DNA from: G963665925 sp050596425
GTDB taxonomy: Bacteria; Bacillota; Clostridia; Peptostreptococcales; Acidaminobacteraceae
DNA: 64,000 nucleotides
Assembly: GCF_050596425.1 (NCBI RefSeq)
Contig: NZ_CP192292.1
Span: 3,720,001 to 3,784,000, forward strand
Direction of reading: 5' to 3'
This document shows positions 9,304-17,500 of the stretch, in pieces. A program made the translations under genes and the position numbers. The stretch's first letter is position 1. Each line of letters begins with the position of its first letter. Below the pieces are notes generated by a model, which did no database searches, was not told the DNA's origin, and saw only the letters and a list, made by a program, of their open reading frames with translations.

Positions 9304-9816
9304 TCGTGCCCCCTATATATCTGTCATCAGCTTAAGGCATATACCTGTTTCACTGTGTAAAATATCACAATAGCCAACAACTTATTTATACCACTTTATA
9401 TGCGACCTTGTCTAAAACTTAAGGTCCTTTCACCCTTAATAAGTTTTTTCTACTAATTTTACTTTATATCCTCTTTATAATCGTCTAATTTTTCTGACAT
9501 TTGCAAAAACTAAACAATTGTGCAAATCATATAATACTACATAGTCCCCCCATGCAGGCAAGTTTCAACAAAGTATGTCCTGTAGCCACTTTGGCAATCT
9601 ATTAGATAAAACTAACAAGAATATTTTCCCTGTAATAATTATACAACACGCAGAACACATCGGTCACTACATACACATATATGGACCTTATTTTCTTTAG
9701 TAAGACCATCCTCTTCATTAATTTATTGTATGAAAGTGACAAGGGTTATTTCTATTATAATGAAGAACTATTTCACATTGGCAGATACTTTCAATGTAAA
9801 GGTTTAGGGGGTACAT
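9304..9816. other. Divergent intergenic region between regulator and purine permease
   Basis: About 510 AT-rich bases with no credible gene. TATAAT boxes for the plus strand occur at 9530-9535 and 9756-9761, the second about 55 bases before the permease start, but neither has a convincing -35. I see no purine riboswitch core. The stretch ATTGTGCAAAT at 9517-9527 equals part of the MarR box found at 13298-13310, which may be chance. Confidence 0.5.
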
Positions 9817-11157
9817 ATGGAAAAACGAGTCAAACAAGGTACGGATATCATTTATAAAATAGATGATAAACCGCCACTACAGACAAGTATTTTGCTGGCA
9901 CTTCAGCATATAATGGCTGCTTTTGGGGGTATTGTTGCTGTTCCACTGGTTGTTGGTGGTGTTTTAGGCTTGCCTGTTCAGGACATGGCCTTTCTAGTCA
10001 GTGCAGCACTATTCTGCGCTGGGATTGCAACATTTATTCAATCAAGGGGGATTGGGCCAGTCGGATCTCGTGTGGCCTGTGTTATGGGAACGGACTTCAC
10101 ATTTGTTGGACCATCCATTGCTGTTGGTCTCGCCGGTGGTCTACCAGCTATATTCGGTGCCACCATCATGGGCTCATTTATTGAAATCATTTTAAGTCGT
10201 TTTATTAAACCGCTTCAAAAGTTCTTCCCACCAATTGTAACAGGAACCGTTGTTATGCTTATAGGTCTGACCCTGCTTCCTGTTTCTATGGACTGGGCAG
10301 CTGGTGGTTTCGGAGCGCCTGACTACGGAAGCATTACAAACATAAGTGTGGCTGTGGCTGTTATGACTGTTATTATGCTCCTAAACAGATACGGAAAGGG
10401 CATACTCAGTTCAGCGGCAGTGATCATCGGTCTTGTGTTTGGATACATAATTTCTTATCCACTGGGTATGCTTAATTTTGATCCAATCGCTCAGGCAGGT
10501 TGGATTGCCATTCCAACGCCATTCAAATTTGGTATTACCTTTAGCCTTGCGGCTGTGATTCCTTTCGTGACAGCCTATCTGGTAACGACAATCGAAACTG
10601 TTGGATGTCTTATGGCCATAGGCGAAGCATCTGGCAAGGAAATGACAATGGATGACGTTTCCGCCGGTGTCCTTGCAGATGGCGTTGGTAGCTTCATTGC
10701 AGGCTTTTTCAATGCAGGTCCAAACACATCATTCAGTCAAAATGTTGGCCTTATTCCTATGACAAAGGTTGCCAGCCGTTTTGTCGTTATTATCTCAGGG
10801 ATTATCCTCATGCTTCTAGGCATCTTCCCTAAGATCGGCGCTTTAATTGCCATTATGCCAAACCCGGTTCTAGGTGGTGCAGGCATTATCATGTTCGGCA
10901 TGGTTGCCGCAGCTGGCATTAAGACCCTTAAAAATGTACCTCTTAACAACAGAAATTTGCTTATTCTTGCTATCTCTATCGGTATAGGTCTTGGCGTTAC
11001 ATTCAGACCTGACATTCTTCAGAATCTACCAGAATGGATTAAAAGCCTCTTTTCCTCTGGCATCAGTGCTGGTACTATTACAGCTTTACTGCTGAATATT
11101 GTCCTTAAGGAAGAGTATGAAGAGGATGAAAGTGCACAGTCATCAAATGCGGCTTAA
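9817..11157 (+). CDS. NCS2-family purine (xanthine/urate-type) permease
   Basis: A 446-residue polytopic transporter of the nucleobase:cation symporter-2 family. The diagnostic LALQHIMAAFGGIVAVPL opens the first membrane region, ETVGCLMAIGEASGKEM carries the conserved glutamate region, and NTSFSQNVGLIPMTKVASR is the NCS2 signature. The FSQNVGLI form is more like xanthine/urate carriers (PucK, XanQ) than uracil permeases, but substrate cannot be settled by eye. It ends in an acidic tail and is monocistronic: AGGGGG precedes the ATG and a strong terminator follows. No purine catabolism genes are adjacent. Confidence 0.85.
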   Translation: MEKRVKQGTDIIYKIDDKPPLQTSILLALQHIMAAFGGIVAVPLVVGGVLGLPVQDMAFLVSAALFCAGIATFIQSRGIGPVGSRVACVMGTDFTFVGPSIAVGLAGGLPAIFGATIMGSFIEIILSRFIKPLQKFFPPIVTGTVVMLIGLTLLPVSMDWAAGGFGAPDYGSITNISVAVAVMTVIMLLNRYGKGILSSAAVIIGLVFGYIISYPLGMLNFDPIAQAGWIAIPTPFKFGITFSLAAVIPFVTAYLVTTIETVGCLMAIGEASGKEMTMDDVSAGVLADGVGSFIAGFFNAGPNTSFSQNVGLIPMTKVASRFVVIISGIILMLLGIFPKIGALIAIMPNPVLGGAGIIMFGMVAAAGIKTLKNVPLNNRNLLILAISIGIGLGVTFRPDILQNLPEWIKSLFSSGISAGTITALLLNIVLKEEYEEDESAQSSNAA

Positions 11158-11187
11158 GCACTTATGACCAAAATAGACACCCTTATG

Positions 11188-11225
11188 AAAAGCCCCCTAA
11201 GATTTTTTCTTAGGGGGCTTTTTCT
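11188..11225 (+). terminator. Rho-independent terminator of the purine permease gene
   Basis: Stem AAGCCCCCTAAGA/TCTTAGGGGGCTT with an AT loop, followed by TTTTTCTTT on the plus strand. Confidence 0.9.
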
Positions 11226-11247
11226 TTACAAACATTGTTTACGACTT

Positions 11248-11403
11248 TTAGACACCAGACTGGCTTGTCGATTGACAACATTTTTCATATTCTTTAGAGG
11301 CTCTTTCCTTCTCTAACTCGTCCTCTACTGGTCTCTTTGAACAATCACAAGTGGCTTTGGCTTCATAGTGGTCCATAATCTTTTTAGACAGTTTTTTAAA
11401 CAT
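11248..11403 (-). CDS. Small cysteine-rich protein (51 residues)
   Basis: A short gene: ATG at 11401-11403, TAA at 11248-11250. AAAGGAGGAGAC, a near-perfect ribosome site, stands before the ATG. The product is highly charged, with a CDC pair near residues 19-21 and a CC pair near 42-43. No signal peptide or membrane segment is seen. It follows the COG0701-type permease, so it probably belongs to the same MarR-controlled unit. The paired cysteines suggest binding of a thiophilic metal or metalloid, or a redox partner for the permease. I do not recognise a named family. Confidence 0.65.
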   Translation of the reverse strand: MFKKLSKKIMDHYEAKATCDCSKRPVEDELEKERASKEYEKCCQSTSQSGV

Positions 11404-11514
11404 TTGTCTCCTCCTTTAGTAAGGTTCTATAGATTAGGTGCTTTCTAATTGAAGATCGACCTACCTCAGAGCCTATATAAAATTTTTGATTCACAAATTA
11501 AATATGCTTTAATC

Positions 11515-12480
11515 TTACACAAGACCCGACAACATAAAATTAAACAAGTAACCCACTAGGATAATACTGACACTCGTTATGAGTACAAAAACCCTTACCA
11601 GCTTGGCCTTTAAAACCTTCCTTAACATAATCATTTCAGGCAGAGACAACGCAGCGGCAGCCATCATAAAAGCCAGGGCTGTGCCGACCCCCATGCCTTT
11701 TCCTATAAGAGATTTCACAATGGGCACAATCATGACATTGCTGGCATAAACCGGAACGCCTATAAGGACTCCAACGATCACTGCAAGGGGGTTGTCAGGT
11801 CCAGCATAGGCCATTAGAACACCACTTGGTGTCCAGCCATGAATAAAGGCGCCTATCAATATACCAGCCACCACATAAATCCAAACCTTTTTTATAATGG
11901 CCTTGGCTTCATTAACTGCAAATAGAAGCCTGTCTTTGTGAGACCCAAAGACCATGGTCTCAAGATCTTTTGACTGTATGCGAACATAGTCTTCCACAAG
12001 GTGCTCAAGGTGTAGGGCTTCAATGACAAGACCGCCGATAATGCCAATGAGAATGCCTGTGACAGTATATGCAAGAGCCACTTGCCAACCGAAGGTCACC
12101 CAGAGCATGGCCATGGCCGCCTCATTAACTATTGGTGAAGTTATAAGAAAGGAAAAAGTCGCCCCAAGTGGTATGCCTGACTCAATGAAGCCTATAAACA
12201 CAGGAACGGACGAACAGGAGCAAAATGGGGTCACTGCCCCAAGTAGAGAAGCCAGTACATGGGCGTTAAATTTCCCCACTCGGCCCAGTAGCTTCTTAAT
12301 TTTTTGCGGGTCAATGTAACTGCGCAGTAGCCCTATAAACATAATGATTAGGGTCATCATGGCAAAGATTTCAATGGACGCATAAATAAAAAAATGTATG
12401 ACTTGTCCCGCGCCTGAGACAGCATTTAAACCAAGTACGTTTTCAATACCCCAAGTGATTAAATCTGATAAGTAGGTCAT
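11515..12480 (-). CDS. COG0701/DUF318 permease (ArsP/YraQ-like)
   Basis: A 321-residue membrane protein of the permease family that includes the organoarsenical exporter ArsP and YraQ. The hallmark TPFCSCSSVPVFIGF, with a CxC cysteine pair inside a membrane segment, is present, followed by LITSPIVNEAAM and, in the second half, IGVPVYASNVMIVPIVKSL. Around eight membrane segments surround a cytosolic loop. Placed between a cysteine-rich MarR repressor and a small cysteine-rich protein, it probably exports a thiol-reactive metalloid or related compound. The substrate is inference. Good ribosome site (GGAGG) before the ATG; a MarR-type operator overlaps its promoter. Confidence 0.8.
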   Translation of the reverse strand: MTYLSDLITWGIENVLGLNAVSGAGQVIHFFIYASIEIFAMMTLIIMFIGLLRSYIDPQKIKKLLGRVGKFNAHVLASLLGAVTPFCSCSSVPVFIGFIESGIPLGATFSFLITSPIVNEAAMAMLWVTFGWQVALAYTVTGILIGIIGGLVIEALHLEHLVEDYVRIQSKDLETMVFGSHKDRLLFAVNEAKAIIKKVWIYVVAGILIGAFIHGWTPSGVLMAYAGPDNPLAVIVGVLIGVPVYASNVMIVPIVKSLIGKGMGVGTALAFMMAAAALSLPEMIMLRKVLKAKLVRVFVLITSVSIILVGYLFNFMLSGLV

Positions 12481-12618
12481 TTTTACGCCTCCTTCATTTG
12501 TAAGTGTTTTAGGGACAAAGGCTTTTTAGAACTTATAAAAACCTTTATAAAAATGCTGATTATAATTCGCGTGAGCTAGACTTATGCCTGTGGCTGATTC
12601 TATTTAGTGTATGCATTA

Positions 12619-12632
12619 ATTGTATAATGCAA
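12619..12632 (-). promoter_or_regulatory. MarR-type operator, site A (permease promoter)
   Basis: TTGTATAATGCAA (12620-12632), a near-palindrome. On the minus strand it covers a TACAAT -10-like hexamer (12619-12624) that would drive the permease gene. It matches sites at 13259-13271 and 13298-13310. Confidence 0.6.
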
Positions 12633-12725
12633 ATAACATTTCAAGTCATGGCCTGTTGCCTCTGGCAAGGCACAAGCCATTTTGTACACCTATACAAGCC
12701 TAAAATAATTATTTTGACCTTATGG

Positions 12726-13235
12726 TTAGCAGCAGTTGGGATTGGCTTTCTCGAAGGCATCCATTAAAAGAGATACAGATTCTAGCACTTCTTCAATCCT
12801 GTCTTTAGGCAAGTTTCGTGTGATGTTCTCATAGTAGGCCCCTATTTTTTCTGAGCACATTTGTGCCGCTTCACGTCCCTTTTCTTGAGTCAGGCTCACC
12901 AGGACAATTCGTCTATCTTCTGGGCTTCTTGTTCTTTCGACATACTTGTCGCGGACAAGTTTATCCACGACCCTTGTCATGGTGCTTGAGTTGAGGTTCA
13001 TTTTCTCACTGAGTTCATGCATGGTCATGGCCTCATTTTCAAGCATTTCTATCAATGTATAGCACTGAGACATGGTGAAACCTAGGGTTTTAACCTGGTC
13101 TCTTTCAAAGAGCTGAAAGTTCCTGACGATGCGCTTAACCGAGTCTCCAACTTCATCTACACAACATAAGTAGTGTTCTTCCTTAGAATTTTTATCGTCA
13201 CAACAAGTGCTGATTGTTTTAAATGTGTTTGACAT
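12726..13235 (-). CDS. Cysteine-rich MarR-family transcriptional repressor
   Basis: A 169-residue MarR protein with winged helix: MTMHELSEKMNLNSSTMTRVVDKLVRDKYVERTRSPEDRRIVLVSLT is visible in two conserved blocks. Unusually for the family it carries three CC pairs, at residues 11-12, 24-25 and at the very C-terminus (168-169), plus single cysteines at 58 and in the dimer helix. This suggests sensing of a metal, metalloid or oxidant through thiols. AAAGGAGAAAG is placed correctly for the ATG at 13233-13235. A longer frame from a TTG at 13310 exists, but it would overrun the promoter and two operators. It probably represses itself and the downstream permease. Confidence 0.85.
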   Translation of the reverse strand: MSNTFKTISTCCDDKNSKEEHYLCCVDEVGDSVKRIVRNFQLFERDQVKTLGFTMSQCYTLIEMLENEAMTMHELSEKMNLNSSTMTRVVDKLVRDKYVERTRSPEDRRIVLVSLTQEKGREAAQMCSEKIGAYYENITRNLPKDRIEEVLESVSLLMDAFEKANPNCC

Positions 13236-13257
13236 AGGCTTTCTCCTTTTCGATTTA

Positions 13258-13287
13258 ATTGTATCATGCAAATAAATATTTTGGCAA
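13258..13287 (-). promoter_or_regulatory. MarR gene promoter with operator site B
   Basis: Minus strand TTGCCA (13282-13287), 18-bp spacer, TACAAT (13258-13263). The operator TTGTATCATGCAA (13259-13271) overlaps the -10, so bound repressor would exclude RNA polymerase: typical autoregulation. Confidence 0.65.
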
Positions 13288-13297
13288 GTGTTTTTAT

Positions 13298-13310
13298 TTG
13301 TATTGTGCAA
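13298..13310 (-). promoter_or_regulatory. MarR-type operator, site C
   Basis: TTGTATTGTGCAA, same 13-bp pattern as sites A and B with two central differences, just upstream of the -35 of the MarR promoter. Confidence 0.5.
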
Positions 13311-13338
13311 ATATTTTTTTTATAAACAGAATCACAAA

Positions 13339-13372
13339 ATAAGCTTCTACTAATTTAATAGTTGAAGCTTAT
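13339..13372 (-). terminator. Inverted repeat, probable terminator after the lipoprotein pseudogene
   Basis: ATAAGCTTC...GAAGCTTAT with an AT-rich centre (arms about 14 bp, one mismatch), followed by TTTTG on the minus strand. It marks the end of the AT-rich region before the MarR gene. Confidence 0.45.
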
Positions 13373-13403
13373 CTTATGTATTGCACTATTTTGGTTATAT
13401 GTC

Positions 13404-14471
13404 TCAATGTAAATCAACATTAATTGATAAACGTTTAATTTTACCTTGTGCCCCAATCATAATAAAGGTGTCTCTATAGTCTAAAACAAATCCTCTATCG
13501 TTTAGTTTAAAATATTCCTCATGTACCACCGATCAACTATTTAAATCTATTATTACTATTTTATCATTGGCGAGTGCAATACTAATGAAATCCCCAACTA
13601 CTGATGACTGAATAATTTCAGTTCCACAATCGTACTGCCATAATAAATCTCCTATATCATTAAATACAAAAAGATAGCTAGCTCCTATTGAGTAGTAATT
13701 ATAATGCTTGTCCACTCTAAATGGTCCTAAAGTTCTTTTAAGAAGATCATACCTAAGTTTTTCATTAATATCTTCGTCTTTCAATCTATAAAAAGAGTTC
13801 GCTTTACGACCATCATCTAATCTTCCAACTTACATTAGATCGTATGATTTTATGATGCTTCCATTTCTTGGGTCGATTTTTGAGAACTTCTTATGGATAC
13901 TGCTAGTGTAGTACTCATTATCAAACTCCCATACTGAAATTTTTCCGTGTTCTTCTCTATTGCCTCCTTTTTCCCAAACCAAATCATTCGTTATGAAATT
14001 AATACAATGAAGTTTTTCAGAGGAGTAACTCCAAAATACAACTGTATCCTCATAGAGTTCAACACTTGATATATTCGGACTTTCGTAACCAACTGGTTTA
14101 ATTCTGTTCACGACACTCTTTGATTCTACGTCATAAACAAGAATGTAATCTATATAATTTACAGATACATAATTTTTAAATACTGATAATTCTGGTGATA
14201 TTGCACTATCACTATTATCTATTATTATTTCTTTTTCTTTCTTACCTAATTCAAGATCAATTATATCCAAGTGATTGTCACTATTAATTAAATACATTAA
14301 ACTATCATCAATTTCAAATCCAGATGCTTCGTTTATACTTTCTAAACTCCATAAATTGGTTGATTCTATCTGAGAGCTTGCATTATCTAACTCTATGCTA
14401 ATTGATTCATCATTACAGCCTGTAATAAAACTTATTAGTACGAGAATTATGATTGTGTATATTTTCTTCAT
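13404..14471 (-). pseudogene. Beta-propeller-like lipoprotein gene broken by two in-frame stops
   Basis: One continuous reading frame of about 355 codons is interrupted by TAA at 13830-13832 and TGA at 13533-13535, with no change of frame. The start at 14471 has AGGAGG upstream and encodes a lipoprotein signal with lipobox FITGC. The body has short repeated beta-strand units (LDIIDLELGKKEKEI, ILVYDVESKSVVNRI, KIVIIDLNS), as in WD40/PQQ-like propellers; the last stretch continues as VHEEYFKLNDRGFVLDYRD. The intact codon pattern on both sides of each stop suggests recent decay. An alternative is a gene translated only as a 213-residue N-terminal part. No specific family recognised. Confidence 0.7.
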
Positions 14472-14543
14472 GAAAGAATAGCCTCCTGAACAAGGTGTCA
14501 TTATCAACAACCGTTTCTATACTCCCATTGCTTCTTTCCATTA

Positions 14544-14580
14544 TAAAAACAGCGGTCATCATCTAGACAACCGCTTTTTA
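14544..14580 (-). terminator. Terminator between two decayed genes
   Basis: AGCGGT/ACCGCT stem (14551-14556 with 14570-14575), with A-run on one side and T-run on the other, so it may act in both directions. Confidence 0.6.
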
Positions 14581-14607
14581 ATATTCTGCGACATTTTTTG
14601 AAAGTTA

Positions 14608-14940
14608 CTATGGTATACCAACAAATGGAGTAATATCAAAGCCTATCGATAATAACAGCAACTCCTGTATACCGTATGTTATTAAAATCAAAATTACAAT
14701 AAAAATCACATACTTTATCGACTTACGTAAAATTTCAAAAACAGGCATTTGCTTTGATCCATAGTAATATGCTGTGCCAATTCCTAAAGCCCCAATTATC
14801 CCCATTATCTTCAATGGGAAAAGGTACTCCCAGCTCGGAACCCCCTCTAAAGCAAGTGGAATTACATACCCCATTATGTAACCTACTAAATAGAACTTCC
14901 ATCTTTCTTTTATTATCAGCTTAACTTCAGTCTAACTCAT
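14608..14940 (-). pseudogene. Small membrane protein, amber stop at codon 3
   Basis: The frame from ATG at 14938-14940 reads M-S-stop(TAG)-T-E-V-K-L and then runs open to 14608. The body has about three hydrophobic segments, including YVIFIVILILITYGIQELLLL. AGAAGGGA precedes the ATG. A shorter internal start at 14874 gives 88 residues but lacks a ribosome site and would cut off the first amphipathic segment, so I regard the TAG as a disabling change (CAG to TAG is the simplest explanation). Family not recognised. It lies at the decayed end of the effector array. Confidence 0.5.
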
Positions 14941-15134
14941 TCACTCATCCCTTCTAATCTAGTTCATTGAGTTTTTAGCATTGTTTGAATTATATGCTCT
15001 TTTATTATTTTGGGGTCTTGTAAAAGTTCTAATTGAATTCAACAGAAACCTCAACTACACAGTAGTAATTGAGGATTCATGATGAATCTTATTATTCTTT
15101 TTTGTGTTTGCATAACACCTTTTTAAAGTCATAA

Positions 15135-15238
15135 TTTGTACGCATATGGAAATTCGAGATTTTTTCATGCAGGTTTTACATCGGTAACCTCTATCTGTAT
15201 AGTTGTTGTTTTTCGCTAGGCACTGGATAGCCCCACCC
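15135..15238. repeat. ~104-bp repeat R1 beside partner gene
   Basis: Closely similar, by eye, to 18043-18147 in the same orientation. On the minus strand it starts directly after the stop of the 133-residue gene. Read on the minus strand it encodes a fragment with C(x17)CxxC spacing (GYRCKTCMKKS), like a zinc-ribbon remnant of a transposase, though this is weak. The next 190 bases down to 14941 hold nothing I can name. Confidence 0.7.
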
Positions 15239-15240
15239 AT

Positions 15241-15642
15241 CTACTTAACAGTATGATAATACACTCTTAAATTAGCTAGTTTTTTTTCACACTCTATACG
15301 TTCTTCCGTGGTCATATCAGTCCATTTCTTTTCTATATCTCGAAGATGTTCTAAATCGCTAACCACAGACGACATTTCTGTCTGTTTATTATATCTAAGA
15401 CCAATCCCTTCATCATTGAACAGGACTACAAGTTCATCTACTTTGGTCGAGATATCAGAGGTATTTAAATAATCTATTAACTGTCTTGCATTCATAGATT
15501 TTGCACTATCATATAAATTGACGTATGTCTTGTTGAACTTTGATTCAAACTGTATGTCCTCAACAAGATTCATTGTCAATAATCCTAGGAGAGCAACTAC
15601 TACTATCGAGCTTATGAGTATTCTTGAATAATACTTTTTCAT
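15241..15642 (-). CDS. Membrane-anchored partner protein, type A (133 residues)
   Basis: Unrecognised. One N-terminal membrane segment (about 8-26), then about 105 soluble, charged residues ending in a conserved-looking block, KKWTDMTTEERIECEKKLANLRVYYH. The protein at 17112-17500 has the same layout and a similar end (SRWDKMDENEQFEYVKVFTSVRVY). Each follows, within a few bases, a gene whose C-terminus is also related, so they look like members of paired families. In a polymorphic effector array such a partner could be an immunity protein or assembly factor; this is inference. AAGGTGATG precedes the start. Confidence 0.6.
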   Translation of the reverse strand: MKKYYSRILISSIVVVALLGLLTMNLVEDIQFESKFNKTYVNLYDSAKSMNARQLIDYLNTSDISTKVDELVVLFNDEGIGLRYNKQTEMSSVVSDLEHLRDIEKKWTDMTTEERIECEKKLANLRVYYHTVK

Positions 15643-15649
15643 TTAGTCA

Positions 15650-16609
15650 TCACCTTCCTTGAAGCGATTTCCACATTGCCTTAGACTGCACTAAATTCTC
15701 ATTTATATAAATAACTTTGCTTATATACTTTAGGATTTCAGACTTTAATATTATATTGTCATTTTCATTGTCATAAATTTCAAATTTCTGTTCTCTTATA
15801 TTGTCATTCACCACATTCAATTGCTCAACAAACTTCTCGTTCTTATCAAGTAGTAGATACTTGAAGTTCGATTCCTCTAATTTCACTACATCATTAGCTG
15901 CATTCATCAGAGATTTTCTGTTTATCAGTGAAACATCAAAAAATGACGGTTGCTCATCAACAATTGTTTGCGCAAGTGTATATGAATAGTCAGCAATTTT
16001 TCCATAACCAGTAAAGGTGCCTGTATTCCCTAACATTGCCATCCGATAATTAATGTAAAAACTTGCTACAAACTCAATGTCATTTAAAGACTTTTCACGT
16101 TGAACAGCGTCAACTAGTTTGTTAGATATGCTTTTTCTCAGACTAAAGTCATTAAATTTCATTTCAGACCACCAGTCAGGTTCTTTGAATATCTTATTCT
16201 CAATGTATTCCTCAGCAATCACTTGAGCTTGTTCTATTATCTCAGATTTTCCATTCTTCTCACTACTCCCCCCCACAGGATTTTCCTCATTTATGAGCTT
16301 AGGATTAATCTCATATTCTGGCGTAAAGTCCTCAACCACTTCAGACTTATCAGTCATCGGTTCAGCATTACTAGTATTCGTATTCCCCTGTGTCGTACTA
16401 TTGGTTTGAGTAGTTTTCTTTTCTTCTTTTTTAGTCGAAGAACTTGGTTTGGCCTTTTTATCGTCTTTCTTTGAGAAATACTTATTGAGCCCATCTAATC
16501 TTGATAACGCATTGCTTCGATCACTATTTGTTTTTGCACTTAACAAGTCTTTCTTGGCCTTTTCATATAGCTTAACAGCTGAGTTATAATTCTTGTCTCT
16601 TTTGTCCAA
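15650..16609 (-). CDS. C-terminal cassette of a second M91-type effector (linker plus variable domain)
   Basis: The first ~100 residues are nearly the same as the linker of the M91 protein at 18739-21036 (DKNYNSAVKLYEKAKKDLL, SNALSRLDGLNKYFSKKDD, TTQGNTNTSNAEP). The remaining ~215 residues are different and mainly helical, ending near KVIYINENLVQSKAMW. The first possible start is a TTG without a ribosome site, and it directly continues, in another frame, the truncated peptidase at 16610-17006. So this is probably the displaced tail of a broken second copy, comparable to an orphan toxin cassette, rather than an independent gene. It is followed 7 bases later by the type A partner. Confidence 0.5.
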   Translation of the reverse strand: MDKRDKNYNSAVKLYEKAKKDLLSAKTNSDRSNALSRLDGLNKYFSKKDDKKAKPSSSTKKEEKKTTQTNSTTQGNTNTSNAEPMTDKSEVVEDFTPEYEINPKLINEENPVGGSSEKNGKSEIIEQAQVIAEEYIENKIFKEPDWWSEMKFNDFSLRKSISNKLVDAVQREKSLNDIEFVASFYINYRMAMLGNTGTFTGYGKIADYSYTLAQTIVDEQPSFFDVSLINRKSLMNAANDVVKLEESNFKYLLLDKNEKFVEQLNVVNDNIREQKFEIYDNENDNIILKSEILKYISKVIYINENLVQSKAMWKSLQGR

Positions 16610-17006
16610 GTTTTTTACTGCATTATCTAGTTGATCCGTTCTTGGATCTTTCTTATTTGACTTGCTTGATGAACTTGAAGTGCTTGGTCTTTTATTTCTA
16701 CTTGAACTTTTTTTCTTCTTCTTCTTTTTCTTTTTCTTGCTAGAATTTTTTTCTTGATATCTCTCTTTATTTTATCTAGTCTACTTTTTGACTTTCTAAT
16801 GCGTTTTCTTTTATCTCTTTTTCTTCTGACTCTATCCTTATCTCTTTTTTTCTTGCTTCTTCGTCTTCATTAACCTCATCGTCTGTCAAATCTTCATTTC
16901 TAAATCCATAGGCACCTCTTACTGCATGGGCCAATTCGTGCGCAAAAGTTAACTCTGCGCCATCATAAATTTCATTGCCTTCTTCATCTTCTATCTGATG
17001 TTTCAA
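16610..17006 (-). pseudogene. Truncated second copy of the M91-type metallopeptidase
   Basis: Keeps the stretch NEIYDGAELTFAHELAHAVRG with the HELAH zinc motif and the following DLTDDEVNEDEEA, then jumps to the Lys/Arg-rich linker. Compared with the intact copy, 214 bp are missing between two GCTTCTTC octamers (plus 19930-19937 and 20144-20151); a single octamer remains at 16855-16862. The deletion is not a multiple of three, so the linker is read out of frame and stops at 16776. The N-terminal half, including the signal peptide, is also absent. The piece cannot encode a working peptidase. Confidence 0.75.
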
Positions 17007-17019
17007 AAACTGAAGAAAA

Positions 17020-17051
17020 CGATGGAAGGACTTGGATTCGTCGTTCCATCG
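17020..17051. repeat. Inverted repeat at the edge of the second peptidase copy
   Basis: CGATGGAA (17020-17027) pairs with TTCCATCG (17044-17051) around a 16-base loop. It lies where homology to the intact copy ends. No T-run follows, so a terminator is unlikely. Confidence 0.45.
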
Positions 17052-17111
17052 CTAACCTTATATTTAACAAAGTGAATTATCCATTACTATGCAAAGAGAT
17101 TGCAATCACCA

Positions 17112-17500
17112 CTATTTTTGAAGTAAATATACCCTCACACTAGTAAATACTTTTACATACTCGAACTGTTCATTCTCATCCATCTTGTCCCATCTTGATA
17201 GGTTCTGACTTAGAGTATGAATGTTCTTAAACATTCTAGTCAGTCTTTTTTCCGAGTTCGCACTTAGCATACTTTTATTATCTGTAAACTCTTTTTCTAA
17301 CGCATCTAATTGATACATTTTTCCATTATCGGTAAGAACATCTATCACATCTAATGTAATGGTATCCTTAGTTATACCTAGCGTAGTTTTCACTTTAACC
17401 TTTATTTGGTTCTCAAGTGCCATACCTTGATAGTTCATGTAGAATAATACGCTTATTAGACACGTCACAATAGCAGTAACAACTAGTACTTTTTTTTCAT
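17112..17500 (-). CDS. Membrane-anchored partner protein, type A paralogue (start frameshifted)
   Basis: The coding frame gives an N-terminal membrane segment (VLVVTAIVTCLISVLFYMN) and about 95 soluble residues, like the 133-residue protein at 15241-15642. The natural ATG at 17498-17500 overlaps the stop of the gene before it (TGATG), but the following run of eight A puts it out of frame; one more A would give MKKKVLVVTAIVTC. Without it, translation would have to enter from a weak upstream position or shift in the A run. Either decay, a sequence error or slippage in a contingency tract. Function unknown. Confidence 0.5.

Noticed and set aside
9304..9816. Purine riboswitch before the NCS2 permease
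   Set aside because: No three-way-junction core with the conserved loop sequences was found.
13236..13310. Longer MarR protein starting at TTG 13310
   Set aside because: It would read through a good promoter and two operators, while a proper ribosome site supports the ATG at 13235.
13533..13535. Selenocysteine or read-through at the in-frame TGA
   Set aside because: A second stop (TAA) interrupts the same gene upstream and no selenocysteine insertion hairpin is seen; decay explains both.
15055..15240. 61-residue minus-strand frame with a CxxC motif
   Set aside because: It is mostly the repeat R1; the second copy of the repeat is interrupted by a stop in the same frame, and no ribosome site is present.
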